Position numbers and translations under genes: made by a program. Shown piece by piece: positions 11,254 to 22,319 of a DNA stretch of 64,000 nucleotides. Position 1 is the first letter of the stretch. The number at the start of each line of letters is the position of its first letter. The stretch covers positions 240,454 through 304,453 of the forward strand of contig MNCI01009312.1 in assembly GCA_015680685.1 (NCBI GenBank). Reading direction: 5' to 3'. The stretch comes from Gnetum montanum. Its lineage: Eukaryota > Streptophyta > Gnetopsida > Gnetales > Gnetaceae. Under the pieces are notes generated by a model, which did not search any database, was not told the origin of the DNA, and saw only the letters and a program-made list of their open reading frames with translations.

Positions 11254-12163
11254 TGATGAGTGACGAAGGTACCCCTATGCTCAACCATATGAATCATGAA
11301 GTGTTCACGTGTGATTTGGTCGAATTCCAAGGACTTTATGTTCTATGGTAGACTAGTCGTCTAGGTAATGAACCTCACCTTAAGATTGTTCATTGTATTC
11401 TCAATTACATTTGTGATGTATATGGTATGATTAAGTGTAATCAAGGTATATGATTTTTACGGTTTTAGGTTTTTAGGATTTGTGGTGCTAAAATAGAAAG
11501 GTAAGATGATTTAATACTACTGAGGTCTAATGAATTAACTCATGTTTAACTAATCCTAACATAAGCATCTAGTCCCACTTGTTGTACACATCCTAAACCC
11601 ACATACCTATTGCTGGGATTACCAAGTGCTACATTATTAGGCGAACCAAGCAATAATTCTACTAGGGTTACCAAGTAAATACATGTTACGCTTGAAGTGG
11701 TCATACTTATGGTTTTAATCTATCTAGCTTATCTTACTTAATTAGCTTAATTAGCTTACTTACTAAGAAATATTGAATAACTAACTGAAAATATTAAATG
11801 CATAAATAAAACATTTAATCTATCTAGAATGCTGCAAGGTGTATCACAAAGTTCATCTTTATTTCTGCACACACTGTCATGCTCAGGTACAACAGTGCTT
11901 GAATAAAGATCTATGCACTCAATGACTCTTACAGCAGGCACTTGAGAAAAATATTCTAACTACTACAAGAGCTTTGCTGCTACTCGGAAAACTAGATGCC
12001 ATAAATGTAGTTGGTGAGCACATATTTATAGGCCAGATAGACCCCTACATCGACAGGGCTATGTCGATGCAACAGACTGCATTGACGAGGCCTAGAAGAC
12101 AAGGCCTAGTCAACACAACAAATTATGTTGATGGGGCTTAGTCAATGCAACTGTTGACCATCA
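11254..12163 (-). repeat. 3' LTR of E4 (Athila-like)
   Basis: Read on the plus strand it starts TGATGAGTGACGAAGG and ends GTTGACCATCA, so the LTR is minus-oriented. The TATA box is the reverse of CATATTTATAGG (about 12021-12032). Repeated CATTGA and TTGATG motifs occupy the U3 start (12035-12160), as in E3, so E4 and E3 belong to one LTR subfamily. The first 58 bases match the 5' LTR stump at 25908-25965, including GAAGGTACCCCTA and AATCA(C/T)GAAG. The left flank is AAAGG inside the E3 integrase. Confidence 0.82.
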
Positions 12164-13540
12164 TTGAATTTTTTTGACTTGGTCAAAACTTGAAAATTAT
12201 AAAGAGATTTTGAAGAAAATTAAGATCAAATGGAAGCCCAAAAAGCCATGAACATGATGAAAATATGAGAAGAGGGTGTTGAAGTCCTGAAAATTGAAAA
12301 AATTTAAGAAAATGGAGAAAGAGGATGGAAAATGAGAGAGCAAGGAGCACACAATGGTTTGCACAATGGAATATGTGAAAGATAGGATTGAAGTAATGTC
12401 TAACGTAAGGGACTTAACTAACCAAACCAAGAGATATGTAAGTGGGTCCTCCCTATAGCAGGCTCATGCCCTTGTTGTACTTTCATAACCTCAACTAAGG
12501 AGTCAGTGGGCCCCACAGTTGATTAATGATCATGAAAAGTTAAGAACTAACCAAAAAGAATATATCCAAGAATTAAAACACATCAAACTAAGACATAGAC
12601 CATAACATAGAACCTGATAGTGAGGTGAGGTGTGGCAACATGGATGGATGATAGAGAAGGTGAAATGGAATCTTGAATTGAGATCATAAGAAGTCCCTTG
12701 TGGAGTTTGTGTTTAAAATGACCTGAGAAGATCCATCCTTAGTCTAGACCAAAACCAACCATTCAATGACCTCACATCACCACTCTAAGATTAATTCACC
12801 TCTTCAAGACACAAAAGTTCTTCTACAAAACAACCACCATTCCATAAAGAGAAGAAAAGAGAAGTAGGCAGTGAGAGAGGGCCTAGTTAGATGGGACTTT
12901 TAAGCATGGGTGCATGTCTTTCTAGTCCCATAACCAGTGCTTGTAGCTCATTTATTTATCTAAGGGTGTGCTTTGAATTCCCATCATGTTTATATATATA
13001 TATATTTTGAATGTTTGGATGGAAATCATACCATGCAAAGACTTTATTTGACTTCCTAAAGTGGTTGAAATCAAATGATAAGAAGTTCATGAAAAACACT
13101 TAGGCACTCAAGCAAGTAGAAGAGTACAAAGAGTATTGAGCCCTCTTGAAGTCACATCCTATACAAACCTTTGAATCCTTCCTAATTCCAAAACTACCAA
13201 TGTCACAAATTGATTAAAGTTTCTTTAATGGAAGGGATCTCAAATTCCTAGAACAAGGAGAACCATAGAGTTTATTGGATGGGCGGATGATGTGGACTCA
13301 CTACTTGTTCCATGAAAAATAAACCATATCATAGTCATTAGACATCAAAATTCAAGAATAGAAACTAGACATTGATAATCACAACATTAAGCATAAGTCA
13401 TCATCAGTAAACAGCAATGTGGCACTGTGCCCTATGGTAATAAACCACTTTTATTAGCAAAAAATGATGAAAAGTCACACTCAAACAAATTAAAACAAGG
13501 TAAAATATGTAAGAAAGTGTAAAATAATCAAGAAAGGTTC
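12164..13540 (-). other. 3' non-coding region of E4
   Basis: No coding trace is visible. The block GTGGGTCCTCCC with GCAGGCTCATGCCCTT at 12440-12475 is shared with E5 (about 20410-20440). A degenerate match to the same block occurs in E12 (63229-63275) and E10 (53380-53420), which makes it a lineage marker. A second shared block, CACCATGCAAAGACTT in E5 and CATACCATGCAAAGACTT here (about 13028), is also conserved. A TA run lies at 12990-13005. Confidence 0.6.
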
Positions 13541-13547
13541 AAATATA

Positions 13548-14640
13548 CTAATGATGGTGCAAAATAAAAAAATGGCAAAAAATGGAAGAAATTGAAAATA
13601 AAAAATTTGTAAAATAAATAACTTGTAAAATCAAAAATTTGAAAAAAAAGGAGAAAAATTGAAAGCCATATGGATTGTTAGCATGGATGGTCATCTCCCC
13701 CATGACTAAGTTGGAAGGAGGAGAACCAAAAAATTGAATGCAGTTGTCCATCTGTTGAGGTGATAGTTGCACTAGCTTGTCTTGGTTCTAGGAAAGGTTT
13801 CACTTGTTGGATGTTGACCAACTACTTTTTATTTGAGCTCTTAGGTTTGTAAATTAACATGGCCCTAGAGGGAAAGGTTTGATCAATTATATAAGATTCC
13901 TCCCACAATGTTTAGAATTTGGTCTTTTGGGGTACATGTGTGGGATTCTAATAAAGAACCTTATCTCCTGGTTAAAGTTTTACCTTTCATATTTTTAAGT
14001 CATGATGTTATTTGTTAAATGCCTTATGCACTTCATTCAAAGATAGAGCCACCAATCAATTTTCATCTAGCACATTGAGATTGATCAATCTTTCTTTCTA
14101 CTATAGACTTATGTCAAGATTCAGATCATAGGCTATTGAGAGTGTACAAAGCTCGGATTGAATCGGAAGAGTTGGAAGTTTTCTGTACACTAGCTCATAG
14201 GGAGAATATCCAATAGGAAGTTTCCATGTTAAGTGGTAAGCCTAGAGGACATCATTGAGTTTTGTACTCCAATCTTTCCTATATTTGCTAATGGTTCATG
14301 TTAGGATTTTTGTGATCTCCTAGTTAGTTACCTCTACTTGATTGTTGGCTTGGGGGATGATAGGATGTTGTTAATTTATGTTCAACCCCCAAGTGTTGCA
14401 TCAACTTTCTAAAAGTGGTACTTGTGAAATTAGTTCCATTGTTAGAAATTAGTGCATGTGGCACCCAAACCTGTTTACAACATTTTGTTGTATAAACATA
14501 GTAGCATTGGATGATGTACAATAATGGCTATTACTTCTACTCACTTTGTGTAGTAGTTGACCACTATAATGATGTATGCCTTTCCATTGGACATGGGTGT
14601 TATGGAACCCATGAAGTCAATGCCCCATATGTGGATGCTA
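13548..14640 (-). pseudogene. Integrase core and C-terminal tail of E4
   Basis: On the minus strand the core reads IWGIDFMGSITPMSNGKAYIII (from about 14630 down). The catalytic second-Asp block is NNGTNFTSTTF (about 14440; relatives have DNGT, so the Asp is lost) and then HHLGVEHKLTTSYHPPS-like sequence (14324-14400) follows. A decayed C-terminal part extends to 13548-13772, which ends NLVMGEM. The nucleotides encoding that end contain CTCCCCCATGACTAAG, a purine tract (on the minus strand) closely resembling the 3' polypurine tract of E5. Confidence 0.75.
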
Positions 14641-14644
14641 TTAA

Positions 14645-14706
14645 TGAGATGGTGAGATGACTACGCAAATAGAAGACCCTCAATAGTGGATTCAACCACT
14701 AGAGCC
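14645..14706 (+). other. Inverted integrase fragment at a deletion junction in E4
   Basis: The stretch GAGATGGTGAGATGACTACG onward, through CCTCAATAGTGGATT, matches E3 at 11136-11196 in the same plus orientation, while everything around it in E4 is minus-oriented. In E3 this segment lies just before the integrase core. In E4 it sits flipped, between the end of the reverse transcriptase thumb and the integrase core, exactly where RNase H and the zinc domain are missing. Confidence 0.75.
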
Positions 14707-15560
14707 CATAGAATTAGAGTTTCTATGAGTTTTTCCTTCAACAATTGGAATGCATGTTTGCACTCCTTGGTCCAAATGAATGGGGCATCTTTCTTTGTAA
14801 GCTCAACCAATAGATTGAAAATCTTAGAGAAATTCTCTATGAAACATTAGTAGTAGCCAGTGTATGTAAGGAATGATTAGACATATTTAACTATCTTTAG
14901 TTGGAATGTTATTTATTGGATGACCCTTATCTTCTTTGGGTCTACCTCAATCATTTTTTGTGAAATTTGGTATTCCAATATAATGCCTTGTTGGACAATG
15001 AGATGACTCTTCTACCAGTTGAGCCAAAAATTTGTTTCCATACATCTTTTTAGTGCTTGCTCAAGGTGGTCCAAGGCTTGCTTAAATGTATTTTCATAGG
15101 TGAAGTCATCCATGAAAACTTCCACACCACTATTGATCTACTGCTGAAAGATGCTAAGGACCAGACATTGAAATGTTGTATGGGAATTTCACAAATCGAA
15201 TGACATCTTACAATATGCAAAAGTCCCCTAGGGACTTGTGAATGTTGTCTTGGCTTGATCTTTTGGTGCAATTTGGATTTGGTTATAGCCACTATAACCA
15301 TCCAAGAAGCTATAATAGCAATGCTCGGAGATAGTGTTCAGCACTTGATCCAAAAATGACAATGGAAAGTGATCTTTGAATGTTTCCATATTTAATAGCC
15401 TGAAGTCAATGAAAACCTGCCACCTGCCATCTTTCTTTGGTAAAACTATGAGTGGGCTAACCAACTCACTATCCATGATGGGATACATGAACCCTACCTT
15501 GAGGAGTTACTCCATTTTCTCCTTGATGATTTATTTCAATTTGGGATTCAACCATCTCTA
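14707..15560 (-). pseudogene. Reverse transcriptase of E4
   Basis: The open part 15228-15488 (minus) reads DSELVSPLIVLPKKDGRW, KDHFPLSFLDQVL and YYSFLDGYSGYNQI, ending at KTTFTSP. Adjoining frames carry GTFAYCKMSF and the catalytic EVFMDDFT (about 15090-15120), and KKDAPFIWTKECKHAFQLL (about 14770-14810). The catalytic Asp pair is present. The polyprotein then ends abruptly near 14712, after KEKLIETLIL, where RNase H should begin. The closest relative in the window is E3. Confidence 0.82.
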
Positions 15561-15899
15561 CAGCTGTCTCCTTGGCTTCATGGTTGGATCAATGTAAATG
15601 TGATGCTAACATATCATTAGATTGACTCCAATCAGCTTGGAATATGACTAAGAAAAGGTTGTTGTCCATTTGATAACCACCTTTAATAGCTTTTCTTTTT
15701 ATTCAGGTGCAAGTTTGGCATCGGTTATGACCAACTTACCATTGTTTAAAAATGCATACTTCATGCTAGTTGGTAGATTTTTCAACTCTATGGGATCCTA
15801 CTTGAAGTTATTAGGGATTTACCACTCTCCCCAACAGGTATCATCATCTTCATCATTAGAGAGTTGGTGATGAACTTGCTCAAGTTCATCCATGCTTTC

Positions 15900-16790
15900 A
15901 ACATAAGCGCATGTTAGGCTCTTAGTTGGTTCCATGCATAATGTGTTGCTTTCTGAGTTAGCTGTCAACCATTGGGTACCCTCTTGTTTTGTGGCTACTG
16001 CATATAGAAACCTTTGAATATCTATTTCTTATGTACATTGATTGCATGATTTAATGTATGTACTTTTGATGGACCAAATCTTTTGCATGCAATTGCATCC
16101 ATTATCACTCTATGTGACACATGGAATATGGTTCTTCTCCAGCCTTCTAAATTTATTTTCCTTGGAGATTTCTAAGGAGAGATCCCTTATGCCCATTTAA
16201 GCATCAATCATTCTTAACCAAGCTCTTCCCATAATGATGGGGAAGTCACCTTTGCAATTCTCAACCTTGATCACCAGAAAATTGGTAAGATAGGACCACC
16301 CATAAACTATGGTCATGATGCCCTTCACTAATCCCAAAGGAACAATGATTGATTGGTCTATCAATTTTAAAAAATTTTTACTCTTCTTGAGAGGTGGTAG
16401 GTTCCACTCCTTGTACATGTCATAGGAGATGAGATTTACTTTGGACCAAAATCAAGAAGAGCCTTACATGGCTCATGTCCAGCATTTTGCAAGTAAATGA
16501 GTGGACTTCCTGGGTCGGATCTTTTTGTGGGAAGATTGCTAGCCTTGATCCAATTGGAAATAACATGAGTTAACATCATAGTGCAGATCCAAGGTGGTGT
16601 TTGGTTCGAAAAGCACTTAAAGGTGTTTGATGCAAAGGATGAGGGTGTTGCAAATGCAAGGTGGCTAGCCACAAGGGGATGTGAGGATTTAGGAGGACTA
16701 TTGGATCAAAAAAGGTTATTTCCTGGATCAATTGTCCAAGACACATGGCTAAAAGGTTGAATGTAAATGTACAACCATTGTGGCATTTCA
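15900..16790 (-). pseudogene. Aspartic protease region of E4
   Basis: Minus-strand pieces at 16436-16672 (LTHVISNWIKASNLP and an active-site region CKALLDFGPK, in which the usual Ser/Thr-Gly is changed to Phe-Gly) and 16197-16418 (EWNLPPLKKS, VPLGLVK, GDFPIIMGRAWL) are adjacent in frame order. Upstream linker sequence is at 16576-16791. The altered active site suggests the enzyme was dead before or soon after insertion. Confidence 0.75.
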
Positions 16791-16799
16791 TTGTTATGG

Positions 16800-18867
16800 C
16801 TATGAAGGAATTTTTCCTTGCATAGACAAAGTAGGAGGTAACTAGGTAGAGGGCAGAGGGATGTGGGTAGATAGATGTGGAGGGTGGTATGGATATGGGT
16901 TCTCTCCTCGAGTAGATGGTGAATGTGTTTGGTGGTACTCTAGAGGGTAATAGTGATGCTAAAATGAGGCATGGTTTACAGCACTTCTTGGAGAAATAAG
17001 TTGTTGAACATAGTACCCATATGGATCTGGTTGCCTATAAGGGTACTGTTGCCTTGGTAATGTCATTTCCCATGATTGTAATTGGTGCCATTGTTGGTAT
17101 TACTCATATGGTTGTGGTGGAGCTTCACTTGGATAATAAACTTATTGGTGCTAGTGGAACTACCTTGGATTGCCCTGAGGATAAGGCAATCGTCTAGGTG
17201 CTTACCTCCTTGCTAGTCACGGATTCAATATGTACACTCCAGACTCTTGTAAGTGTGACACTATAGGGCAACATCCCTTTAGATATTTATATTGATAGAT
17301 GTCATAACCAATATTATCTTCAAAGTATAGCTCTATAACTTCCTCTATGACAACAACCTTGCCCTTAACTCTCTGATAGGAACGTTCAACTTCTTTTCGT
17401 CTCATGCATTCATGATCACTATTCTATTCTTTGGATGCTTCAACAATCTTCATAGTAGTTTGGAACTTCTCATTCAAAGAGTCCCATAATTTATTAGCCT
17501 TTGCCAAAATTTTAGAAATATATTTTTGAATAGATAAGGCTTTCCTATTCACCAATTCATGAAGTGGTGACTCCTCCTCATCACAAAATTCAACTTCCCT
17601 TTTCTTGATGGAAGGGTCTCAATTATACACTTCTGCACTTTCCCTTTTATGCAGCTCTCCTTCCTCTTTGGCTACCTACTCAATCAGCCTTTGGATCTGA
17701 TGAGCTCTTAATTTAGATAGTCTCCCATGGGCATAAACCCCAAGAGTTCTTCTAGTTCCAACTCTGAGCCTATCTATGATGTGGTGGAGTTGCTCCTTCT
17801 AAGAATATCCATGGCCAGGGCATTGGTGTAAGAGAGAATAATATTTTCCCATGGTGGCATCCAAAGGTTCATGTGTTCCTTGTTTCTAGCCTTGGATTTT
17901 CCTTCTTAGATTGGAAACTTTGGAGTATGTTTGATATTTATCATTAAATAGTTCTAACATGGTATTCCATCAATGAATGGATTCTAGTTCCAAAAATCAA
18001 TATAAGCTTTTAGCTTCCTTGATGAGTATCCTAGGTAAAATCTTGAGTTTCTGCTAATCATTTTTAATGTTTTGTAAGGCACAAGCATTGTGGAAAGCTT
18101 GTAGATGTGTCTATGGATCAGAGTTGTATCCCCCCTCAAATCTTAAAATATTATTCATGTCTAAGCACTTGATCCTACTATCTTTCACATGCCTGGTTGG
18201 GATCTTTATTACCTCTACAATGTTGAGCATGCTTTGATCATCAATAGAGGTTCATCATCATCATTTCATTGATGATACCAATGATGGTTCCTACTACTTC
18301 TACATTCTTGATGGCCTTGATAGTCATTTTTTCTCATTGATCACCTTCATCATGATTATTTCAATGGCAACTTCTATGAGAATCAGCAGATGAAGAGGAA
18401 TGTTCAAAATCAGATGAAGAGGATGGAGAGGAAGGTGGACTACCACCACCATTACTTTTTTTCTCATTACGACTTCCATCCTTAGATCCCTTGCCATTGT
18501 GATGTTTACCTGAGTCCCTACCTTGATTGTTGCTTTTTTCTAAACTTGGTTCATGAATAGTGGGTTGTAGGTTCAGGGCTACACCCACATTACCAATAAT
18601 AGAGGGTGGAGAATCTTCATGTTGAGAACCTTCAAAGGGAGGATGCTCATTGTCATCTTGATCTAATAGCAACAAGGGATTAGTGAAATGTTTCCCCTTC
18701 ATAGCCTTGTGGTGCTTCTCCTGATGTTGATCTCACTTGTGTTGTGTTTCAGTAGGATGGTAGTCCTAAGTGTCATAACCATTTATAATGTATTCCTCAT
18801 AAAGATCTATAAGGCCAATTTTCTTAAGAGTTTAAAATAGCATCCTAGGCATAAATCAGTTAGGGGG
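16800..18867 (-). pseudogene. gag of E4, main part
   Basis: Minus strand: 18361-18702 is an open, Ser/Asn/Gly-rich segment beginning MKGKHFTNPLLLLDQDD with a poly-Ser end. Below it are the matrix-like block (about 18070-18180) and a helical segment (17400-17720). The decayed zinc knuckle is at 17217-17405 (IGYDIYQYKYLKGCC, in which the first Cys pair is lost), followed by a Pro/Gln/Tyr-rich tail (16850-17200). The N-terminus continues after the E5 insertion at 25580-25760. Confidence 0.75.
18863..18867. other. Target-site duplication of E5, left copy
   Basis: GGGGG immediately precedes the E5 LTR at 18868. An identical GGGGG follows the other E5 LTR at 25580-25584. The five-base length is usual for gypsy integrases. 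It shows that E5 inserted into E4 gag as a unit. Confidence 0.85.
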
Positions 18868-19662
18868 TGATGAGTGGCAAGGTGCCTCTACACTCAACCA
18901 TATGAATATGAGTGTCTCATGCGCGATCCAGTCGAACTCCAATGACTAAGTGCTTATGCACCCTAATGGAACACTTAAGGTTAATTAATCGTTGTCTTCC
19001 CAAACTTACTTGTATTGTTACAGTTGTATGGTTAAGTAAGTTTGAGGTATGTGATTTTTATATCTTTTATCTTTTTAACGCCTATGCTAATAGGGAAAGG
19101 TGAAGAGAACTAAATGAATAACTTTCATTAACTATTCACTAACTAAGTTCTAATTTTCCTAGCATTAGTATCTATTCCCACTTGCCACACACACCTTAAA
19201 CCAGTGCAACACTACTGGGATTACTGAACGCTACTCGTTACTAGGTTACCAAGCATTACACACATGCTTGAAGTGGTTGTATTGAATGCACTTAACTAGG
19301 AGAGTCAAGGATTAAGAGAGATTAATTATCTAGGAAAGTATTTAAACATTTAACAATAATTAAATCATATTTAGCTTAGTCCACATGCTGCAAGGTTTAT
19401 TAGAAAGTTCATCTTTATTGCTGTACAAAAATGTGTGCACAGGTACAATTTGCTCGAATAAAGATTCGTTCACTTTAAGACTCCTACTATGGGCACATGG
19501 AAATTATTCTAACTCTAGAATGGTAAAATTTCTATAGTTTGGCTAAGGTCTAAGTCTAGATGCTTAAAATAGGAAAATTCGCCTCTTATTTATAGAAATT
19601 GAGGTAGGCTGCAATATCGCGTACGCGATATCATAGGGGCAGACGCGATATTGCGGCTCATC
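18868..19662 (-). repeat. 3' LTR of E5
   Basis: Plus-strand reading starts TGATGAGTGGCAAGG and ends GCGGCTCAT at about 19660. It aligns over its length with 24808-25579. GATATCGC-type palindromes lie at 19610-19655, the TATA box as TATTTATAG near 19587, and the AATAAAGATGAAC complement near 19415. About 20 bp more than the partner LTR come from extra GATATCGC motif sequence. Confidence 0.88.
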
Positions 19663-19682
19663 TTACAACCCCCATGACTGAA
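19663..19682 (-). promoter_or_regulatory. 3' polypurine tract of E5
   Basis: The plus strand reads AACCCCCATGACTG; on the minus strand this gives CAGTCATGGGGGTT directly before the LTR. It is equivalent to the tract before the E1 LTR and the one at 59839 in E12. Similar tracts recur at about 20217-20236 and 21386-21405 inside the same element. Confidence 0.7.
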
Positions 19683-21370
19683 TGAAAATTCGTCCTTGAG
19701 TTCCTTACAAAATATTGGGAAGGTATGGGACTATTGACTTGAATGAAACTAATGGTAAATGGGGTGACATGTGAATGGATCATCATTACAGTACATGAAA
19801 AAATTAGTGTTCATGACAACAAGAGTGAACACTATACACATTTGACATTCAGCCTTATTTGGTAGCTGAGAGAGAAGAGAGAAGAAAAGAAGAAATCCGT
19901 TGGTGTCGATGCCAAGATTGCACCTTCTATTGTCCATCCATAATTGCACCATCAATATTGTTCTTTACATAACTACTTCATCGGCAGTCCATTCTAAGTA
20001 TTCCCTCTAGATCTAATTCATTGGTGTATGATTGCCATCTGCACACACAACACAGTCTTATATTAGCAAGGGTAAATGAATCACAATGCAATTGATACCT
20101 TACCTTAGTGTAAGGTCCATTGGTTGAGTTGTGATATGGCTAATGTGGATCTGGAGATATAATATTGGTGATTACCCAAGGTGTATGAGTTAAGAGAAAA
20201 TTGAAAAAATTGGACCAGGACCCCCATGACTGAGAGCGAACCTCCAGTAGTGATAGAATGAAAAAAGATAAGGAATAAGAAAGATGAAGAGAAAGAAATA
20301 ATGGCAACGTCGATAAAATGGATGTCAAAGATGGAGATGAACAAAATAAATGGTGATTGCAGAAATGTTTAAGGGAAAGAAATTAACAAATGCACCAAAT
20401 AGGAATGCTAGTGGGTCCTCCCCAAAGTAGGCTCATGCCCTTAATTCCTTGATAATCCCACATTCAAAGAGTCTGTAGGCTCTAGCAATGTTAGTTGGAG
20501 ACAAAAGTTAAAGTCTTAACCACAAGAGTTTACCAAAAAGAAAACAATNGGAGCCAAATGTATTAATGCGAAGTCACTAGATGTGGATTGTTTAAGGCTG
20601 GATTTGGAATGAGATCTAGTAAGTCACATTAACCATTAATACACAAGGGGTTGTACATCACCTTATTCTTGAGACTCCATTCCATTCTCTTCTTTCCATC
20701 ATTCTTTCCCCATTTTTCACCTCATTACCGGTTGTATCAATAGTCCATATTTTGGTTGATGCATTNCCTTTGAATTCTCACTATTTTTTTTTTTGCATGA
20801 GAACCACACCATGCAAAGACTTATTATTTTTATTAGCTCAGCTTCCCGATAATGAAGCAGCATCGAAACGTTAACGAAAACTCAAGAAGAAAACATCCAA
20901 GCACCCAAGAGAATGACTAGCACAAATGCATCAAGTTTCCTTGAAGTCACACCCTTTTCAATCCTTGAGTCCTTCCTTAGTTTGAGAAATACCCAATCAC
21001 CAATTCATTGATAGTTTTTATTATTGAAGGAAAGGGATTGTATAGTTCCAAGCCAAGAGAGACCATAGAAATTTATGGATGCATGTATGACGTGGACTCA
21101 TTTCCTGTTATATCAAAAGAACCATACCAAAGTATCAACATTATAACTCAAAGGTAAAAACCAAACATTAGCAATCAATGGAATACAGTTCATACCATCT
21201 TCAAGAGCACTTATAGGCGACAAACTTAAAAAAATACATAAACACACAAACAACTAAAAAGTATGAACAATTTTGCAAAAAAGAAAACAAGAAAAGTTAA
21301 AGAAATTTGCAAAACAAAAATGTGTAAAATGAAAATGTGTAAAAAAAAAAACTTAAAAGGGAAAATTGAT
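19683..21370 (-). other. 3' non-coding region of E5
   Basis: There is no convincing coding frame. The 19749-19955 frame shares the peptide FTLVVMNT and a DDPFTCHP-like block with E1 (95-283), but this may only reflect nucleotide homology. The lineage block GTGGGTCCTCCCC lies at about 20410. Single Ns at 20549 and 20766 are probably small collapsed gaps. A T run occurs at 20787-20796, and A-rich DNA at 21220-21360. Confidence 0.55.
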
Positions 21371-21700
21371 TAGCATAGGTGGCCATCTCCCCCATGACTA
21401 AGTTGAAAGGGGGAGATTCGAAATAATGAGCAAGGTCATTCTCTCTCCGATGTACTATGTGCATTGACCGTTCTAGATTCATGATAAGGTTTGGTCTGTT
21501 GCACATCGACTAGTATTCTCCTATCGGAGCATTTGTTTGAACTTTTTAGGAGTTTCCAACTTCCCCCAATTGATGTTTTCAGGTTAAGGGTTGGAAGTTG
21601 GCAACACTCTTGCTCAAGTGCATTTATGCCTTCTACGTGGGTGCAAGTTGGTCCCCCAGTTAGTTCCATGCATGTTGGTGAGTTGCTCTTCTAATTAGCT
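21370..21700 (-). pseudogene. Protease linker fused to integrase tail in E5
   Basis: Minus-strand frames at 21436-21669 and 21297-21506 read from a linker (LEQECCQLPTL, corresponding to E4 LEQVHHQLSN after its protease) directly into an integrase C-terminal tail (VDVQQTKPYHE, then ESPPFNLVMGEM). The intervening enzymes of about 2.5 kb are absent. The ending NLVMGEM matches E4 (13548-13772). Confidence 0.7.
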
Positions 21701-21821
21701 ATCAATCATTGGGTGTCTTCTTGTTGTGAGGTTGCTACATATAGGCACTTGTGTATGTTAATTTCTTGGGCACACCAGTTGCATGCAGGCAATGTTGAAC
21801 ATTCCTGTACGCAATCACACC

Positions 21822-22310
21822 CTATATCACTATATGTGATGCATGGAACTTTTTTCCTCTCGATCTTCCCAAAAATGTTTTCCTTAGATATTTCAGGGAA
21901 AGATCACGGATTCCTAGGCATGTGTTTATGGTACTTAGCCATGCCCTTACCATTATTATTGGGAAGTCCCCTTTGTCATTGTTTACTTGTATCACTAAGA
22001 AATCAGCTGGGTATGACCAACCACATACAGTGGTAACGATGTCCTCCACTAGTCCCAAGGGAACAATGATGGACTGGTCAGCCAGCTCTAAGTGAATATT
22101 ACTCTTCTTTAGTGGAGGTAGGTTCCATTCTTTATACATCTCTTGTGATATTAAGTTGACTCCTGAACCTGAGTCTAGAAGAGCTTTGCATGTTTCATTC
22201 CTAATGACTTGAAGATAAATTAAAGGGCTTCTAGGATCAGAGAATTTCCTGGGAAGGTGGACCTCCTTAATCCGGTTAGTAACAACATGTGTTAACATAA
22301 TCGTGTGCAT
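21822..22310 (-). CDS. Aspartic protease domain of E5, uninterrupted
   Basis: This 162-codon frame is the longest clean retroviral-type protease in the window. The active site reads CKALLDSGSGVNLIS (Asp-Ser-Gly, an accepted variant of Asp-Thr-Gly) at about residues 42-56. It is followed by EWNLPPLKKS, IVPLGLVED, and the C-terminal GDFPIIMVRAWL, where relatives have MGRAW. It would cleave the Gag or Gag-Pol polyprotein inside the particle. The first Met is not the true start because the domain continues from gag. The catalytic core looks intact, so this domain decayed less than the rest. Confidence 0.75.
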   Translation of the reverse strand: MHTIMLTHVVTNRIKEVHLPRKFSDPRSPLIYLQVIRNETCKALLDSGSGVNLISQEMYKEWNLPPLKKSNIHLELADQSIIVPLGLVEDIVTTVCGWSYPADFLVIQVNNDKGDFPIIMVRAWLSTINTCLGIRDLSLKYLRKTFLGRSRGKKFHASHIVI

Positions 22311-22319
22311 TGAGCTCTG

